Below are positions 45,661 to 54,342 of a stretch of 64,000 nucleotides of DNA, in pieces. Source of the stretch: Bacteroidia bacterium (GTDB lineage Bacteria; Bacteroidota; Bacteroidia; B-17B0; Aurantibacillaceae); contig JAIOZA010000016.1 of NCBI GenBank assembly GCA_021740825.1, positions 1 to 64,000 of the forward strand. The letters run 5' to 3'. Position 1 is the stretch's first letter, and the number at the start of each line of letters is the position of its first letter. The notes beneath the pieces are model-generated. The model saw only the letters and a program-made list of their open reading frames with translations. It did no database searches and was not told the DNA's origin. The position numbers were made by a program, and so were the translations under genes.

Positions 45661-45695
45661 AAAAGGCTTTGTTAAATATAACAAAGCCTTTTTTT
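45661..45695. terminator. Bidirectional terminator between ruvX and the type A T9SS gene
   Basis: AAAAGGCTTTGTTA (45661-45674) pairs perfectly with TAACAAAGCCTTTT (45679-45692) over an AATA loop. An A run and a T run flank it, so it can stop transcription in both directions. Confidence 0.92.
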
Positions 45696-45713
45696 ATAAA
45701 TGAATATCACTAT

Positions 45714-48611
45714 TTATTTATTGATTATTATTTTATAGTTAAATGATTTTTGGTCTGTTGTAATATTTAATTGATAAATACCATTTACACAATTTGACAA
45801 ATTAATTTCAGTTTGCAACGCTGTGATATTTTGAGAAATTACTAATTTTCCATTCAGGTCAATTACATTAACATTTGCAGGAAAAACGGGAGCATTAATA
45901 AAAATGACATCATTGGCAGGATTTGGATAAATTGTAAATAATTCAGTTTTTAAATTTTGAATACCTGTGCAAGCATCAACGGTTATAAAATCAGAGGCCG
46001 AATTAGAGCAATTGTTTCCATCAGTAAACGAATAAGAAATAGTATATGTTCCAATACCAACTGCAGATGGACTAAAAACTCCGGCAGTTACGCCGTTACC
46101 ACTATACGTACCATTTAAAGGACTTCCACCATTTAAATTAACACTATTAATAGTTACACATTGTAAGTTAATTGATGCTGTATTTAAAGTGACTATAGGC
46201 AAGGCACTAACAGTTACTGAAGCTACAGAACTATTTTCACAATTATTTGCATCCGATGCAATTACTGTATATTGATTAACTGATGCTGTTGGTGTAACAA
46301 CAATATTTGCGTTAACTTCAGAAGTACTCCATGTATAGGTTAAAGCGCCAGATGCTACTAACGTTGCAGAATTACCTGCACATATAGATTCAGAGTTTAC
46401 TAAAATAGTTGGCAAAGCATTTACAGTAACTGAAGCCATAGCCATGTTTTCGCAATTATTTCCGTCAGTTGCAATTACTGTATATTGATTAACAGATGCT
46501 GTTGGTGTAAGAACAATATTTGAGTTTACTTCAGAAGTACTCCATGTGTAAGTTAAAGCACCAGATGCTGTTAACGTGGCTGAATTTCCTGCGCAAATAG
46601 ATTCAGAGTTTACTAAAATAGTTGGTAAAGCATTCACGGTAACTGAAGCCACAGAACTATTTTCACAATTATTTGCATCCGCTGCAATTACTGTATACTG
46701 ATTAACTGCTGCTGTTGGTGTAACAACAATATTTGCGTTAACTTCAGAAGTACTCCATGTATAAGTTAACGCACCAGATGCTGTTAACGTTGCTGAATTT
46801 CCTGCGCAAATAGATTCGGAATTTACTGAAATAGTTGGCAAAGCATTTACGGTAACTGAAGCCATAGCCATATTTTCACAATTATTTCCGTCAGTTGCCA
46901 TTACCATGAATTGATTAACTGTTGCTGTTGGTGTAACAATAATAGTGGAGTTTACTTCAGAAGTGCTCCATGTATAAGTTGTTGCGCCAGATGCCGTCAA
47001 GGTTGCTGAATTTCCGGCACAAATAGACTCAGAGTTTACTAAAATAGTTGGCAAAGCATTTACCGTAACTGAAGCCATTGCCATATTTTCACAATTATTT
47101 CCGTCAGTTGCCATTACCATGTATTGACTAACAGATGCTGTTGGTGTAACAACAATAGTGGAGTTATTATCAGAAGTACTCCATGTATAAGTTAAAGCAC
47201 CAGATGCTGTTAACGTTGCTGAATTGCCTGCGCAAATAGATTCGGAATTAACTAAAATAGTTGGTAAAGCATTTATAGTTATCGTTGCTACTCTTGTTGC
47301 AGAACAGTTATTACCATCAGTTCCTGTTACTGTGTAATTAGCTATTGAAGTTGTTGGAGTTACAACTATACCAGCAGTTACGTCACCCGTATTCCAAAGA
47401 TAATTAGATGCTGTTCCTGAAGCTGCCAATGTAGCTGAACTTCCCGCACAAATAGACTCGGAATTTACTGAAATAGTTGGTAATACATTTAAAGTTACCG
47501 AGGCTAAAGCAGATGCTGAACAGTTATTGCCATCAGTTCCCGTTACGGTATAAGTAATTGGAGATGTTGTTGGTGTTACAACTACAGCGGCATTAACACC
47601 ACCTGTATTCCAAACATAAGAAGCTGCGGTACCTGTAGCTATTAAAGTTGCTGAACTACCTGCACAAATTAATTCGGAATTTGCAGAAATAGTTGGTAAT
47701 GAATTTACAGTTGCTGTTACAACTGATGTTGCCGTGCCACATGCATTGCTGGCTGAAAATGTGTAATCACTTGAAGTAGCGGAGGCAATAGATGTTGAAT
47801 ACAAATTTACAGAGCTAAGAGAACCACTACCCGACCAGTCATATGCGAATGGACCAGATCCTAAAATTGCAGATGATAAATTTAAAGATTGGTTAGTACA
47901 AATTGGAGAATTACCGTTAATAGCCCATAAAAATGGTGGGTTACAAGGAACGGAACTCGAATACGCGTCTCCATTAATTAAAACATTATCAATACTAAAT
48001 GTTCCTCCAGAAGCCTCACTATTCCATCCATAAAAACGGAATGAAGTAGCCGTTGTAATGGTGGTGCCATAAAAATTAATAGTACTTCCTGATTGAGCTG
48101 AAGAAAGTGCATCTGAATTCCAAAAGAATTGATTTGTTCCTACAACAGATAAATTTGTTGTATTTGTTACTATTGATGCAGGTAAATTATTAGTATAACT
48201 ATCAATGTTTGTTCTAACAGCGTAACTTCTTATTCCAGTCGATGATCGTTGAATTGTAAAAGACATGGTATTTAAAGCTATTGTATAACCAGATTGAGGT
48301 GTTATTGTAATTTCATAATACTCGCTCGTGTTAATAGCACCGGTCATAGTTGAATAGGTATTGATACCATTTGTAGAACCATTTGGCCAGCCTACAAATG
48401 AAAAGCGGCTACCTGCATTTGGATTTGCAGAAGGCGTCCCTACAGCTGTAAAAGATCCTGATGTAACGCCCACGGCCGTCGGTGTTGGAGTGGGATCAAT
48501 TAAACCTGAAGAAGTCGTTACTAAATTAAATGGGTAAGAAAATGAAAAGCTTTGTGAATTTGCAATAAAAGCAGAGCATAGCAATGCAATAGTAAATAGT
48601 TTTTTTATCAT
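45714..48611 (-). CDS. Repeat-rich secreted protein with T9SS type A sorting domain
   Basis: I chose ATG 48611 (MIKKLFTIALLCSAFIANSQ, a signal peptide) because a -7 box lies at 48627-48634, overlapping the longer start. The product has 965 residues. The N-terminal domain (about 20-220) is beta-rich, with YYEITITPQSGYTIALNTMSFTIQRS. An Ig-like domain (about 225-305) precedes seven near-identical repeats of 71-72 residues with ESICAGNSATLTASGALTYTWST. A last domain (about 806-880) leads to the type A sorting domain (LFTIYPNPANDVIFIN...VNGIYQLNITT). It is likely surface-exposed and possibly adhesive. No catalytic residues were recognised. Confidence 0.9.
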   Translation of the reverse strand: MIKKLFTIALLCSAFIANSQSFSFSYPFNLVTTSSGLIDPTPTPTAVGVTSGSFTAVGTPSANPNAGSRFSFVGWPNGSTNGINTYSTMTGAINTSEYYEITITPQSGYTIALNTMSFTIQRSSTGIRSYAVRTNIDSYTNNLPASIVTNTTNLSVVGTNQFFWNSDALSSAQSGSTINFYGTTITTATSFRFYGWNSEASGGTFSIDNVLINGDAYSSSVPCNPPFLWAINGNSPICTNQSLNLSSAILGSGPFAYDWSGSGSLSSVNLYSTSIASATSSDYTFSASNACGTATSVVTATVNSLPTISANSELICAGSSATLIATGTAASYVWNTGGVNAAVVVTPTTSPITYTVTGTDGNNCSASALASVTLNVLPTISVNSESICAGSSATLAASGTASNYLWNTGDVTAGIVVTPTTSIANYTVTGTDGNNCSATRVATITINALPTILVNSESICAGNSATLTASGALTYTWSTSDNNSTIVVTPTASVSQYMVMATDGNNCENMAMASVTVNALPTILVNSESICAGNSATLTASGATTYTWSTSEVNSTIIVTPTATVNQFMVMATDGNNCENMAMASVTVNALPTISVNSESICAGNSATLTASGALTYTWSTSEVNANIVVTPTAAVNQYTVIAADANNCENSSVASVTVNALPTILVNSESICAGNSATLTASGALTYTWSTSEVNSNIVLTPTASVNQYTVIATDGNNCENMAMASVTVNALPTILVNSESICAGNSATLVASGALTYTWSTSEVNANIVVTPTASVNQYTVIASDANNCENSSVASVTVSALPIVTLNTASINLQCVTINSVNLNGGSPLNGTYSGNGVTAGVFSPSAVGIGTYTISYSFTDGNNCSNSASDFITVDACTGIQNLKTELFTIYPNPANDVIFINAPVFPANVNVIDLNGKLVISQNITALQTEINLSNCVNGIYQLNITTDQKSFNYKIIINK
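46201..47696 (-). repeat. Seven tandem 213/216-bp coding repeats
   Basis: The conserved 'GAnTC-GGA/AGA' boundary recurs at 46387, 46600, 46813, 47026 and 47239 (exactly 213 bp steps), then at 47455 and 47671 (216 bp). Later units are nearly identical in DNA, implying recent expansion. Repeats 5 and 7 share the DANNCENSSVASVTV ending, and 4 and 6 share a MAMASVTV ending, so a two-unit block was probably duplicated. Confidence 0.9.
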
Positions 48612-48626
48612 TGTTTGTTTTTTAGG

Positions 48627-48634
48627 CAAATTTA
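48627..48634 (-). promoter_or_regulatory. -7 element of the type A T9SS gene
   Basis: The minus strand reads TAAATTTG, an exact TAnnTTTG match 16 bp before the chosen start at 48611. It rules out translation from 48629 unless another promoter exists. Confidence 0.5.
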
Positions 48635-48706
48635 ATTAAAAACGCGACTTTATAAACGAAAAAAAAATAAGCAGGAAAACTTTAAAACTGAAAAAAAAGG
48701 CAAATT

Positions 48707-49159
48707 TTACTTATCCCTTAATTTGTCTAATAAATCATTTAAGCTATTTATTTCCTTAATTGATAATGATTTAAATAACTGCTCTGAAGTTTCATCAATA
48801 TAATCTAATGATTGAAGAAGTTCTAGGCCTTTATCAGTAATAACAACATCCACAAACCTTCTATCGGTTTGGGTTTCAGTCCTTTTAATTAGTTCTTTTG
48901 CATTTAATTTATCTACTATTCGCGATGCATCGCTCATCCTATCCAACATCCTTTCTTTTATCAGTTTAATACTGCATGGATTTGGATATTGACCGCGTAA
49001 TATTCTTAAAACATTATATTGTTGAATAGTAATCTGAGAGCCTCTAAATAATATATCATGCTTGGCATTTATCCAATTAGTTGTGTAAATCAAATTAACC
49101 ATCAACTTTTGTTGAATGCTCTTAAATTTTTGTTGTTGTATTTCGTTTTCTAATTTCAA
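48707..49159 (-). CDS. MarR family transcriptional regulator
   Basis: The product has 150 residues with the MarR winged-helix fold: ITIQQYNVLRILRG near 43-56, a recognition region SIKLIKERMLDRMSDASRIVDKL near 62-84, and a wing RTETQTDRRFVDVVITDKGLELL near 93-115. MarR proteins usually repress adjacent genes and respond to small ligands. It begins just after a terminator-like hairpin (49170-49189). ATG 49102 (MVNLIYTTNW) is a possible internal start. Targets are unknown; palindromes at 50660-50697 and 52051-52069 are candidates only by proximity. Confidence 0.88.
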   Translation of the reverse strand: MKLENEIQQQKFKSIQQKLMVNLIYTTNWINAKHDILFRGSQITIQQYNVLRILRGQYPNPCSIKLIKERMLDRMSDASRIVDKLNAKELIKRTETQTDRRFVDVVITDKGLELLQSLDYIDETSEQLFKSLSIKEINSLNDLLDKLRDK

Positions 49160-49162
49160 AAT

Positions 49163-49189
49163 AAAAAAATCCCCAGCTTAAACCAGGGA
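49163..49189 (-). terminator. Terminator of the thiolase gene, directly in front of marR
   Basis: On the minus strand TCCCTGGT-TTAA-GCTGGGGA (49189 to 49170) forms an 8-bp stem with wobble pairs, followed by seven T (49169 to 49163). It lies 72 bp after the thiolase stop and 4 bp before the marR ATG, so no marR promoter fits between. The marR mRNA may include it as a leader hairpin. Confidence 0.7.
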
Positions 49190-49260
49190 CCAAATTAATT
49201 ATATAATTTTTAATTATTTACAAATAAACAAGTAAAACTAAATTCTAGCAATTACTTTAA

Positions 49261-50439
49261 TTACATATTTTCAATAACCAATGCGCTCGCACCACCGCCA
49301 CCATTACAAATAGCAGCTCCGCCAATTTTACCATTGTTTTGCTTTAACACATTAATTAAAGTTACAATAACACGTGCGCCAGAACATCCAAGTGGATGAC
49401 CTAAAGAAACAGCGCCACCATTTACGTTTACTTTCGAGGAATCTAAATTCATCAATTTCATATTCACTAATCCAACCACTGCAAAGGCTTCATTTAATTC
49501 AAAGTAATCAATATCACTAACTTTTAACCCCGCTTTTTCTGCAGCTTTAGGTAAAGCAAGAGATGGCGAAGTTGTAAACCACTCGGGAGCCTGAGCTGCA
49601 TCTGCATAACCTCTAATTTTAGCTAAAGGCTTTAATCCTAAAGCATCGGCTTTTTCTTTGCTCATTAACACCAAGGCTGCTGCACCATCATTCATTGTTG
49701 AAGCATTTGCGGCAGTAACAGTGCCATCTTTCGAAAAAACAGCTTTTAAACCTGGTATTTTGTCAAAATTCACATTTTTATATTCTTCGTCTTCCGCAAA
49801 TAGTATGGTGCCTTTTTTTGTAACAATTTCAACTGGAACAATTTCATCCTTAAATTTATTTGATGACCAAGCTGCTGCTGAACGTTTGTATGACTCAATT
49901 GCAAAAGCATCCTGTTCTTCTCTTGTAAAACTATGCTCCTTAGCACATAAATCGGCACAATTTCCCATTGGTACATTTCCGTAAACATCAGTTAAACCAT
50001 CTTTAGCCAAACCATCAACAACTACTCCATTGCCATATTTTGCACCCCATCGGTTATTTTCTAAATAAAATGGCACCTGACTCATATTTTCCATACCACC
50101 AGCAACTACAACGTCAGCATCTCCCAGCAAAATGGCTTGAGTTGCTAAAGCAATAGATTTCATGCCACTTGCACAGACTTTATTAACGGTAGTGCAGGCA
50201 ACGCTATCTGGCAAACCAGCAAATTTAGCAGCCTGTCGCGCAGGAGCTTGCCCTAAATTAGCTTGTAATACAGAACCCATAAATACTTCATTAACTAATT
50301 TAGGGTCAAGATTAATCTTCTCTAATGCACCTTTAATGGCTACTGCCCCTAATTTTGTAGCTGACACTCCAGCTAACGTTCCTCCAAAAGAACCCAATGG
50401 GGTTCTTACTGCTGATACAATATATACTTCCTTATTCAT
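49261..50439 (-). CDS. Acetyl-CoA C-acyltransferase (thiolase)
   Basis: The product has 392 residues. The catalytic Cys is in VNKVCASGMKS near residue 88. The conserved NASTMNDGAAALVLM, ELNEAFAVV, GGAVSLGHPLGCSGAR and CNGGGGASA motifs supply the His and second Cys. It condenses or cleaves acetyl-CoA/acyl-CoA. A degradative or biosynthetic (acetoacetyl-CoA) role cannot be told from sequence alone. It has its own promoter box and terminator. Confidence 0.93.
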   Translation of the reverse strand: MNKEVYIVSAVRTPLGSFGGTLAGVSATKLGAVAIKGALEKINLDPKLVNEVFMGSVLQANLGQAPARQAAKFAGLPDSVACTTVNKVCASGMKSIALATQAILLGDADVVVAGGMENMSQVPFYLENNRWGAKYGNGVVVDGLAKDGLTDVYGNVPMGNCADLCAKEHSFTREEQDAFAIESYKRSAAAWSSNKFKDEIVPVEIVTKKGTILFAEDEEYKNVNFDKIPGLKAVFSKDGTVTAANASTMNDGAAALVLMSKEKADALGLKPLAKIRGYADAAQAPEWFTTSPSLALPKAAEKAGLKVSDIDYFELNEAFAVVGLVNMKLMNLDSSKVNVNGGAVSLGHPLGCSGARVIVTLINVLKQNNGKIGGAAICNGGGGASALVIENM

Positions 50440-50469
50440 AAAAATAGTTTAAAATTTAAAATTATGCGC

Positions 50470-50477
50470 CAAATGTA
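50470..50477 (-). promoter_or_regulatory. -7 element of the thiolase gene
   Basis: The minus strand reads TACATTTG, an exact match to TAnnTTTG, about 30 bp before the start at 50439. No convincing -33 box was found. Confidence 0.45.
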
Positions 50478-50659
50478 ACATATAGATTGACTTTTGATTT
50501 CCCGTTCATCTAAAAATGATTAACAATTTTATTATTAATTAACAATTATTTTGAAAATGAAATTATTTTAAAAAAAACAATAATCACTTCAACAATAGTG
50601 AGTCATCTTTTTGATTAAATTCAAAATTTAGAAAAATATAACATCTAACGTCAATACAA

Positions 50660-50697
50660 AATGATATAAATCAGCTACATTTGACAATTATATCATT
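50660..50697. promoter_or_regulatory. Inverted repeat around the metallophosphoesterase promoter
   Basis: AATGATATAA (50660-50669) and TTATATCATT (50688-50697) are perfect 10-bp inverted repeats. They flank the -7 box TACATTTG (50676-50683), with the right arm on the expected transcription start. This is an operator-like layout; the arms' centres are 28 bp apart. Confidence 0.45.
50676..50683 (+). promoter_or_regulatory. -7 element of the metallophosphoesterase gene
   Basis: TACATTTG matches TAnnTTTG and lies 22 bp before the ATG at 50706. It sits between the arms of an inverted repeat. Confidence 0.5.
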
Positions 50698-50705
50698 CAC
50701 GCTTT

Positions 50706-51959
50706 ATGTTCTTAAGATTTCTGCTATTTTTTATTTTAATTACGTGTGTAGAAATTTATTTTTTACAAGCACTTAAAACAATCAGCGTTGATTACACTCC
50801 CCAAAAACGAAAAATAATTTTTTGTGTTGCTTATTCATTAGCTGGTATTAATTTGATTATTAGTTCAGTGGCGATGTTTTATCCACCACCTGAATGGAAT
50901 AGTGTACTTAGATTTATTTCGTCGGTTGCACTTATTTTATTTATTTGTAAATTAATTGGGTCAACTTTTTTACTTGTAGATGACATTATTCGTTTTTTTA
51001 GATGGATTGCTTCTTTTTTTCAAAAAGCCCCAAAATCAGAGATAGCGGATGGTTCGCATCATATTGGTCGTTTAAAATTTTTAAGTTATTTAGCATTTAC
51101 ATTTACTGTAATTCCGGCTGTTTCATTTTTGTACGGAATGGTTAGAGGTGCTTATAAGTTTAGAGTTCATAAAGTAAAGGTTACCTCTCCAAATTTACCG
51201 GAAGCGTTTGAAGGTTTTAAAATTGTACAAATTTCAGACATTCATTGTGGTAGTTTTATGAGCACTGAACCTTTGATAAAAGCCTTTAATATGGTTTTAG
51301 AACATAAACCTGACGCGATTTTTTTTACTGGTGATTTAGTAAATAATGAAACGTCAGAAACTGCTGTTCATTTAGAAACCTATAAATCTTTAAAAGCACC
51401 TTATGGAGTTTTTTCTTGCCTAGGAAACCATGATTATGGTGACTATAAAATTTGGGAAAGTGATCGAGCTAAAATTCAAAACTTAAATGATTTAAAAGAT
51501 GTTCATGCAAATTCAGGATGGCGCTTATTGATGAACGAACATGTGGCTATTGAAAAAGATGGGCAAAAAATTGCAGTTCTTGGTATCGAAAACTGGGGTG
51601 GTAATCTTAATTTTCCTAAATATGGTAAACTAGAAAACGCTCATGCAGGAACCGAAGATTATCCATTTAAGATATTATTATCCCATGATCCGTCGCACTG
51701 GGATATGCAAGTGAGTAAAGAAATACAATACAGAGATATCGATTTGACTTTAAGTGGCCACACGCATGGTATGCAATTTGGCATTGAAATACCTGGCTTT
51801 AGATGGAGTCCATCGCAATACATATATAAATATTGGGCTGGTTTGTATAAGCAAGATAATCAGTATTTATATGTCAATCGTGGTTTAGGATTTTTAGGTT
51901 ATCCGGGGCGAGTAGGAATTTGGCCAGAAATTACGGTTATTGAATTAACTCGAGCATAA
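50706..51959 (+). CDS. Membrane-anchored calcineurin-like metallophosphoesterase
   Basis: The product has 417 residues. Four N-terminal helices (about 1-155) precede the phosphoesterase domain (about 170-410). The metal-binding motifs are SDIHCG, GDLVN, GNHDYGD, SHDP and GHTHGMQFG, all intact. The layout matches the YkuE/YaeI group, some of which act on UDP-diacylglucosamine or phospholipids. The substrate here is unknown. It is divergent from thiolase. Confidence 0.9.
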   Translation: MFLRFLLFFILITCVEIYFLQALKTISVDYTPQKRKIIFCVAYSLAGINLIISSVAMFYPPPEWNSVLRFISSVALILFICKLIGSTFLLVDDIIRFFRWIASFFQKAPKSEIADGSHHIGRLKFLSYLAFTFTVIPAVSFLYGMVRGAYKFRVHKVKVTSPNLPEAFEGFKIVQISDIHCGSFMSTEPLIKAFNMVLEHKPDAIFFTGDLVNNETSETAVHLETYKSLKAPYGVFSCLGNHDYGDYKIWESDRAKIQNLNDLKDVHANSGWRLLMNEHVAIEKDGQKIAVLGIENWGGNLNFPKYGKLENAHAGTEDYPFKILLSHDPSHWDMQVSKEIQYRDIDLTLSGHTHGMQFGIEIPGFRWSPSQYIYKYWAGLYKQDNQYLYVNRGLGFLGYPGRVGIWPEITVIELTRA

Positions 51960-52026
51960 TCTTTTAATTACATGATTTATCATCTCCCAAGTTAAACAAT
52001 TATTAATTTTTTATAAAATCTAAATT

Positions 52027-52071
52027 ACTTACATAAGTGCTTTGTAGTATAATGTAAGTAACTTACATTTG
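52027..52071 (+). promoter_or_regulatory. Arginine decarboxylase promoter with operator-like palindrome
   Basis: TTTG (52041-52044) and TACATTTG (52064-52071) are 19 bp apart, a full match to the Bacteroidota consensus. AATGTAAGT (52051-52059), one central base and ACTTACATT (52061-52069) form a perfect palindrome overlapping the -7 box. A further ACTTACAT half-site is at 52027-52034. A repressor bound there would block the polymerase. The ATG at 52076 is only 4 bp from the box, so the mRNA would be almost leaderless. Confidence 0.65.
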
Positions 52072-52075
52072 TAAC

Positions 52076-53473
52076 ATGCAAAACAAATATCAAAATTTAA
52101 TTGAACAAACATTCGATTTTCCTCAGGAATCGTTTGAAGTAGTTGATAACGAACTTTATTTTAATGATATTCCCTTAATGGATATCATAAAACAATATGG
52201 TACTCCATTAAAAATCACCTATTTACCAAAAATATCATCGCAAATTCAAATAGCAAAACGGATGTTTAATGTGGCTATGGCGAAGGTTGACTATAAGGCT
52301 AAATATGTATATTGCTATTGCACAAAAAGTTCTCACTTCAGTTTTGTTTTAGATGAAGTAATGAAAAATGATGTACATATTGAGACATCCTCAGCCTATG
52401 ATATTCAAATCATTAGAGAGCAAATTAAAAAAAAGAAAATAACAAAAGAAACATTTATAATTTGTAATGGTTATAAAAAAACAAATTACAAGCAGTATAT
52501 ATCTGAATTATTAAATGATGGTTATAATGTTATACCAGTTTTAGATCACTTAGATGAGTTTGACTATTATAAAAAGAATGTGAAGGCTCCTAAATGTCAA
52601 CTTGGAATTAGAATTAGTACTGAAGAAGAGCCATCTTTTGCATTCTATTCTTCCAGATTAGGTGTTCGTTACACTGATATTATTAGTTTATATACTGAAA
52701 AGATACAAAACAATCCAAAGTTTGAATTAAAATTATTGCATTTCTTTATAAATAATGGAATAAAGGATACCATTTATTACTGGACCGAGTTAAACAAATG
52801 CTTAAATATTTATAAAGAGCTAAAGAAAATTTGCCCTAGTTTAGATTCCTTAAATATAGGCGGAGGCATGCCAATAAGAACTTCTTTAAGCTTTGATTAC
52901 AATTATGAGTATATGATTGAAGAAATTGTTGCCCAAATTAAATCTTTTTGCCTACAACATGAATTAGATGAACCCAATATTTTTACCGAATTTGGGTCGT
53001 TTACAGTAGCTGAAAGTGGGGCTACTTTATACTCTATTATTGATCAAAAACAACAAAACGACCGCGAGCAATGGTACATGATCGATAGTTCATTTATAAC
53101 TACGCTACCGGATACTTGGGGAATAAACCAACGCTTTATATTACTAGCTGTTAATAATTGGGATAAACCCTATGTCCCTGTAAATTTAGGAGGTTTAACT
53201 TGCGATAGTATGGACTATTACAATAGTGAAGCACATACTAATCAAGTATTTTTGCCAAAAGTGTCAAAAACAGATAAACAACCATTATATGTTGGTTTTT
53301 TTCATACAGGAGCCTACCAAGAAGCTTTAAGCGGCTATGGAGGGACTCAACATTGCTTAGTTCCTGCGCCAAAACATGTGTTAATTGATAAAGATGAAGA
53401 TGGTAAGTTAATTACCAAATTATTTGCAAAGGAGCAAAGTTACAAGTCGATGCTTAAAATATTAGGGTATTAA
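52076..53473 (+). CDS. speA: Arginine decarboxylase-like PLP enzyme (fold III)
   Basis: The product has 465 residues. The N-terminal barrel has the KYVYCYCTKSSHFSFVLDE segment near 78-95, where the PLP lysine is expected, then EVMKNDVHIETSSAYDIQIIRE. The family glycine-rich phosphate site NIGGGMPIRT is near 260, and a C-terminal beta domain includes LGGLTCDSMDYYNSEAH, where the cysteine/aspartate active-site segment lies, and GAYQEALSGYGGTQHCL. It resembles the short Bacteroidota arginine decarboxylases, which make agmatine for polyamine synthesis. No agmatinase or deiminase gene is adjacent. Diaminopimelate or other decarboxylase activity is less likely but possible. Confidence 0.82.
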   Translation: MQNKYQNLIEQTFDFPQESFEVVDNELYFNDIPLMDIIKQYGTPLKITYLPKISSQIQIAKRMFNVAMAKVDYKAKYVYCYCTKSSHFSFVLDEVMKNDVHIETSSAYDIQIIREQIKKKKITKETFIICNGYKKTNYKQYISELLNDGYNVIPVLDHLDEFDYYKKNVKAPKCQLGIRISTEEEPSFAFYSSRLGVRYTDIISLYTEKIQNNPKFELKLLHFFINNGIKDTIYYWTELNKCLNIYKELKKICPSLDSLNIGGGMPIRTSLSFDYNYEYMIEEIVAQIKSFCLQHELDEPNIFTEFGSFTVAESGATLYSIIDQKQQNDREQWYMIDSSFITTLPDTWGINQRFILLAVNNWDKPYVPVNLGGLTCDSMDYYNSEAHTNQVFLPKVSKTDKQPLYVGFFHTGAYQEALSGYGGTQHCLVPAPKHVLIDKDEDGKLITKLFAKEQSYKSMLKILGY

Positions 53474-53526
53474 TTTGCTGGTATAAACCAAATGAGTATC
53501 TTCGATTCCGATATAATTTTTGTCCA

Positions 53527-54213
53527 TTGATTACAATTAAACCTATAGCAATAATTGCTATTTTTATTCCTTTATTTATTTCTTTGTCATGCAGTGACTC
53601 TGCTTGTACTGAAAATAATCTAACAGAAGGTTTAATTGAATATAACGCCGAGGTTGTTGATCAAAACCATCCAATGGCTGGATTAGCTCCAAGTTCTGCA
53701 ACTGTAAAATTTAAAAAAAATAAAGTTCAATTAGAAATGAGTACGATGGGTATTTTTAATACCATATTTATTAGCAATCCTGCTCAAAAAACTTTAACAC
53801 AAATGGTTAAATTCATGGATTTAAAAAATGCATGTATACAAAGGGAATGCGATTTAATTGATGAAAACAAAAATTACGAATTAAATTTTATTGAAACTGA
53901 AGAGATAAAAAAAATTGCTGGCTATAATTGTAAAAAAGTTAAAGTAGATATGGTTAATGATCCAGGAGTTTCTTTTGATGTATATTATACTACAGAATTA
54001 GGAATGGATAGCGTTAATAACATTGGGCCTTATAAGAAAATTAAAGGCATGTTAATGCAATACAGACTAAAAAAATTAGGTTTAGAAATGTGCTTTACAG
54101 CCACATCTGTTAAAAAGGAAGAAATTAAGGAAGATGTGTTTGAAGTACCAGCTTATTATAAAATAGTAACTCGTACTGAAATGGAAAAATTATTTGCGGA
54201 TCTTCAAAAATAA
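53527..54213 (+). CDS. Lipoprotein related to GLPGLI/DUF4412-type envelope proteins
   Basis: The product has 228 residues with a lipobox (SLSC, Cys22). TTG 53527 is used because it begins the signal sequence and no ATG lies near. The body has the pattern GLIEYNAEVVDQ...MAGLAP...KVQLEMSTMGIF..., and KKIAGYNCKKVKVDM near 137, similar to the next gene's TIAGYECKKAII. Such proteins are beta-rich and of unknown role. The spacing of 53 bp to speA suggests possible read-through, but a promoter-like TAATTTTTG also lies just upstream. Confidence 0.72.
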   Translation: MITIKPIAIIAIFIPLFISLSCSDSACTENNLTEGLIEYNAEVVDQNHPMAGLAPSSATVKFKKNKVQLEMSTMGIFNTIFISNPAQKTLTQMVKFMDLKNACIQRECDLIDENKNYELNFIETEEIKKIAGYNCKKVKVDMVNDPGVSFDVYYTTELGMDSVNNIGPYKKIKGMLMQYRLKKLGLEMCFTATSVKKEEIKEDVFEVPAYYKIVTRTEMEKLFADLQK

Positions 54214-54241
54214 CGAGCATTTAATTCTATAGTTTATCCAT

Positions 54242-54267
54242 TATTTTTGCCATTTAGCATATTTTTG
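54242..54267 (+). promoter_or_regulatory. Two TATTTTTG boxes before the DUF4412-like gene
   Basis: Exact TAnnTTTG matches lie at 54242-54249 and 54260-54267, about 18 bp apart. The second would give a leader of about 69 nt before the ATG at 54343. Only one need be a true -7 box. Confidence 0.4.
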
Positions 54268-54342
54268 TATTTCAAAACTATCAAAATTGTAAATTGGCAT
54301 AACAATTGGAAAACACAAGTCAAATTTTAAAATAAAACTTTT

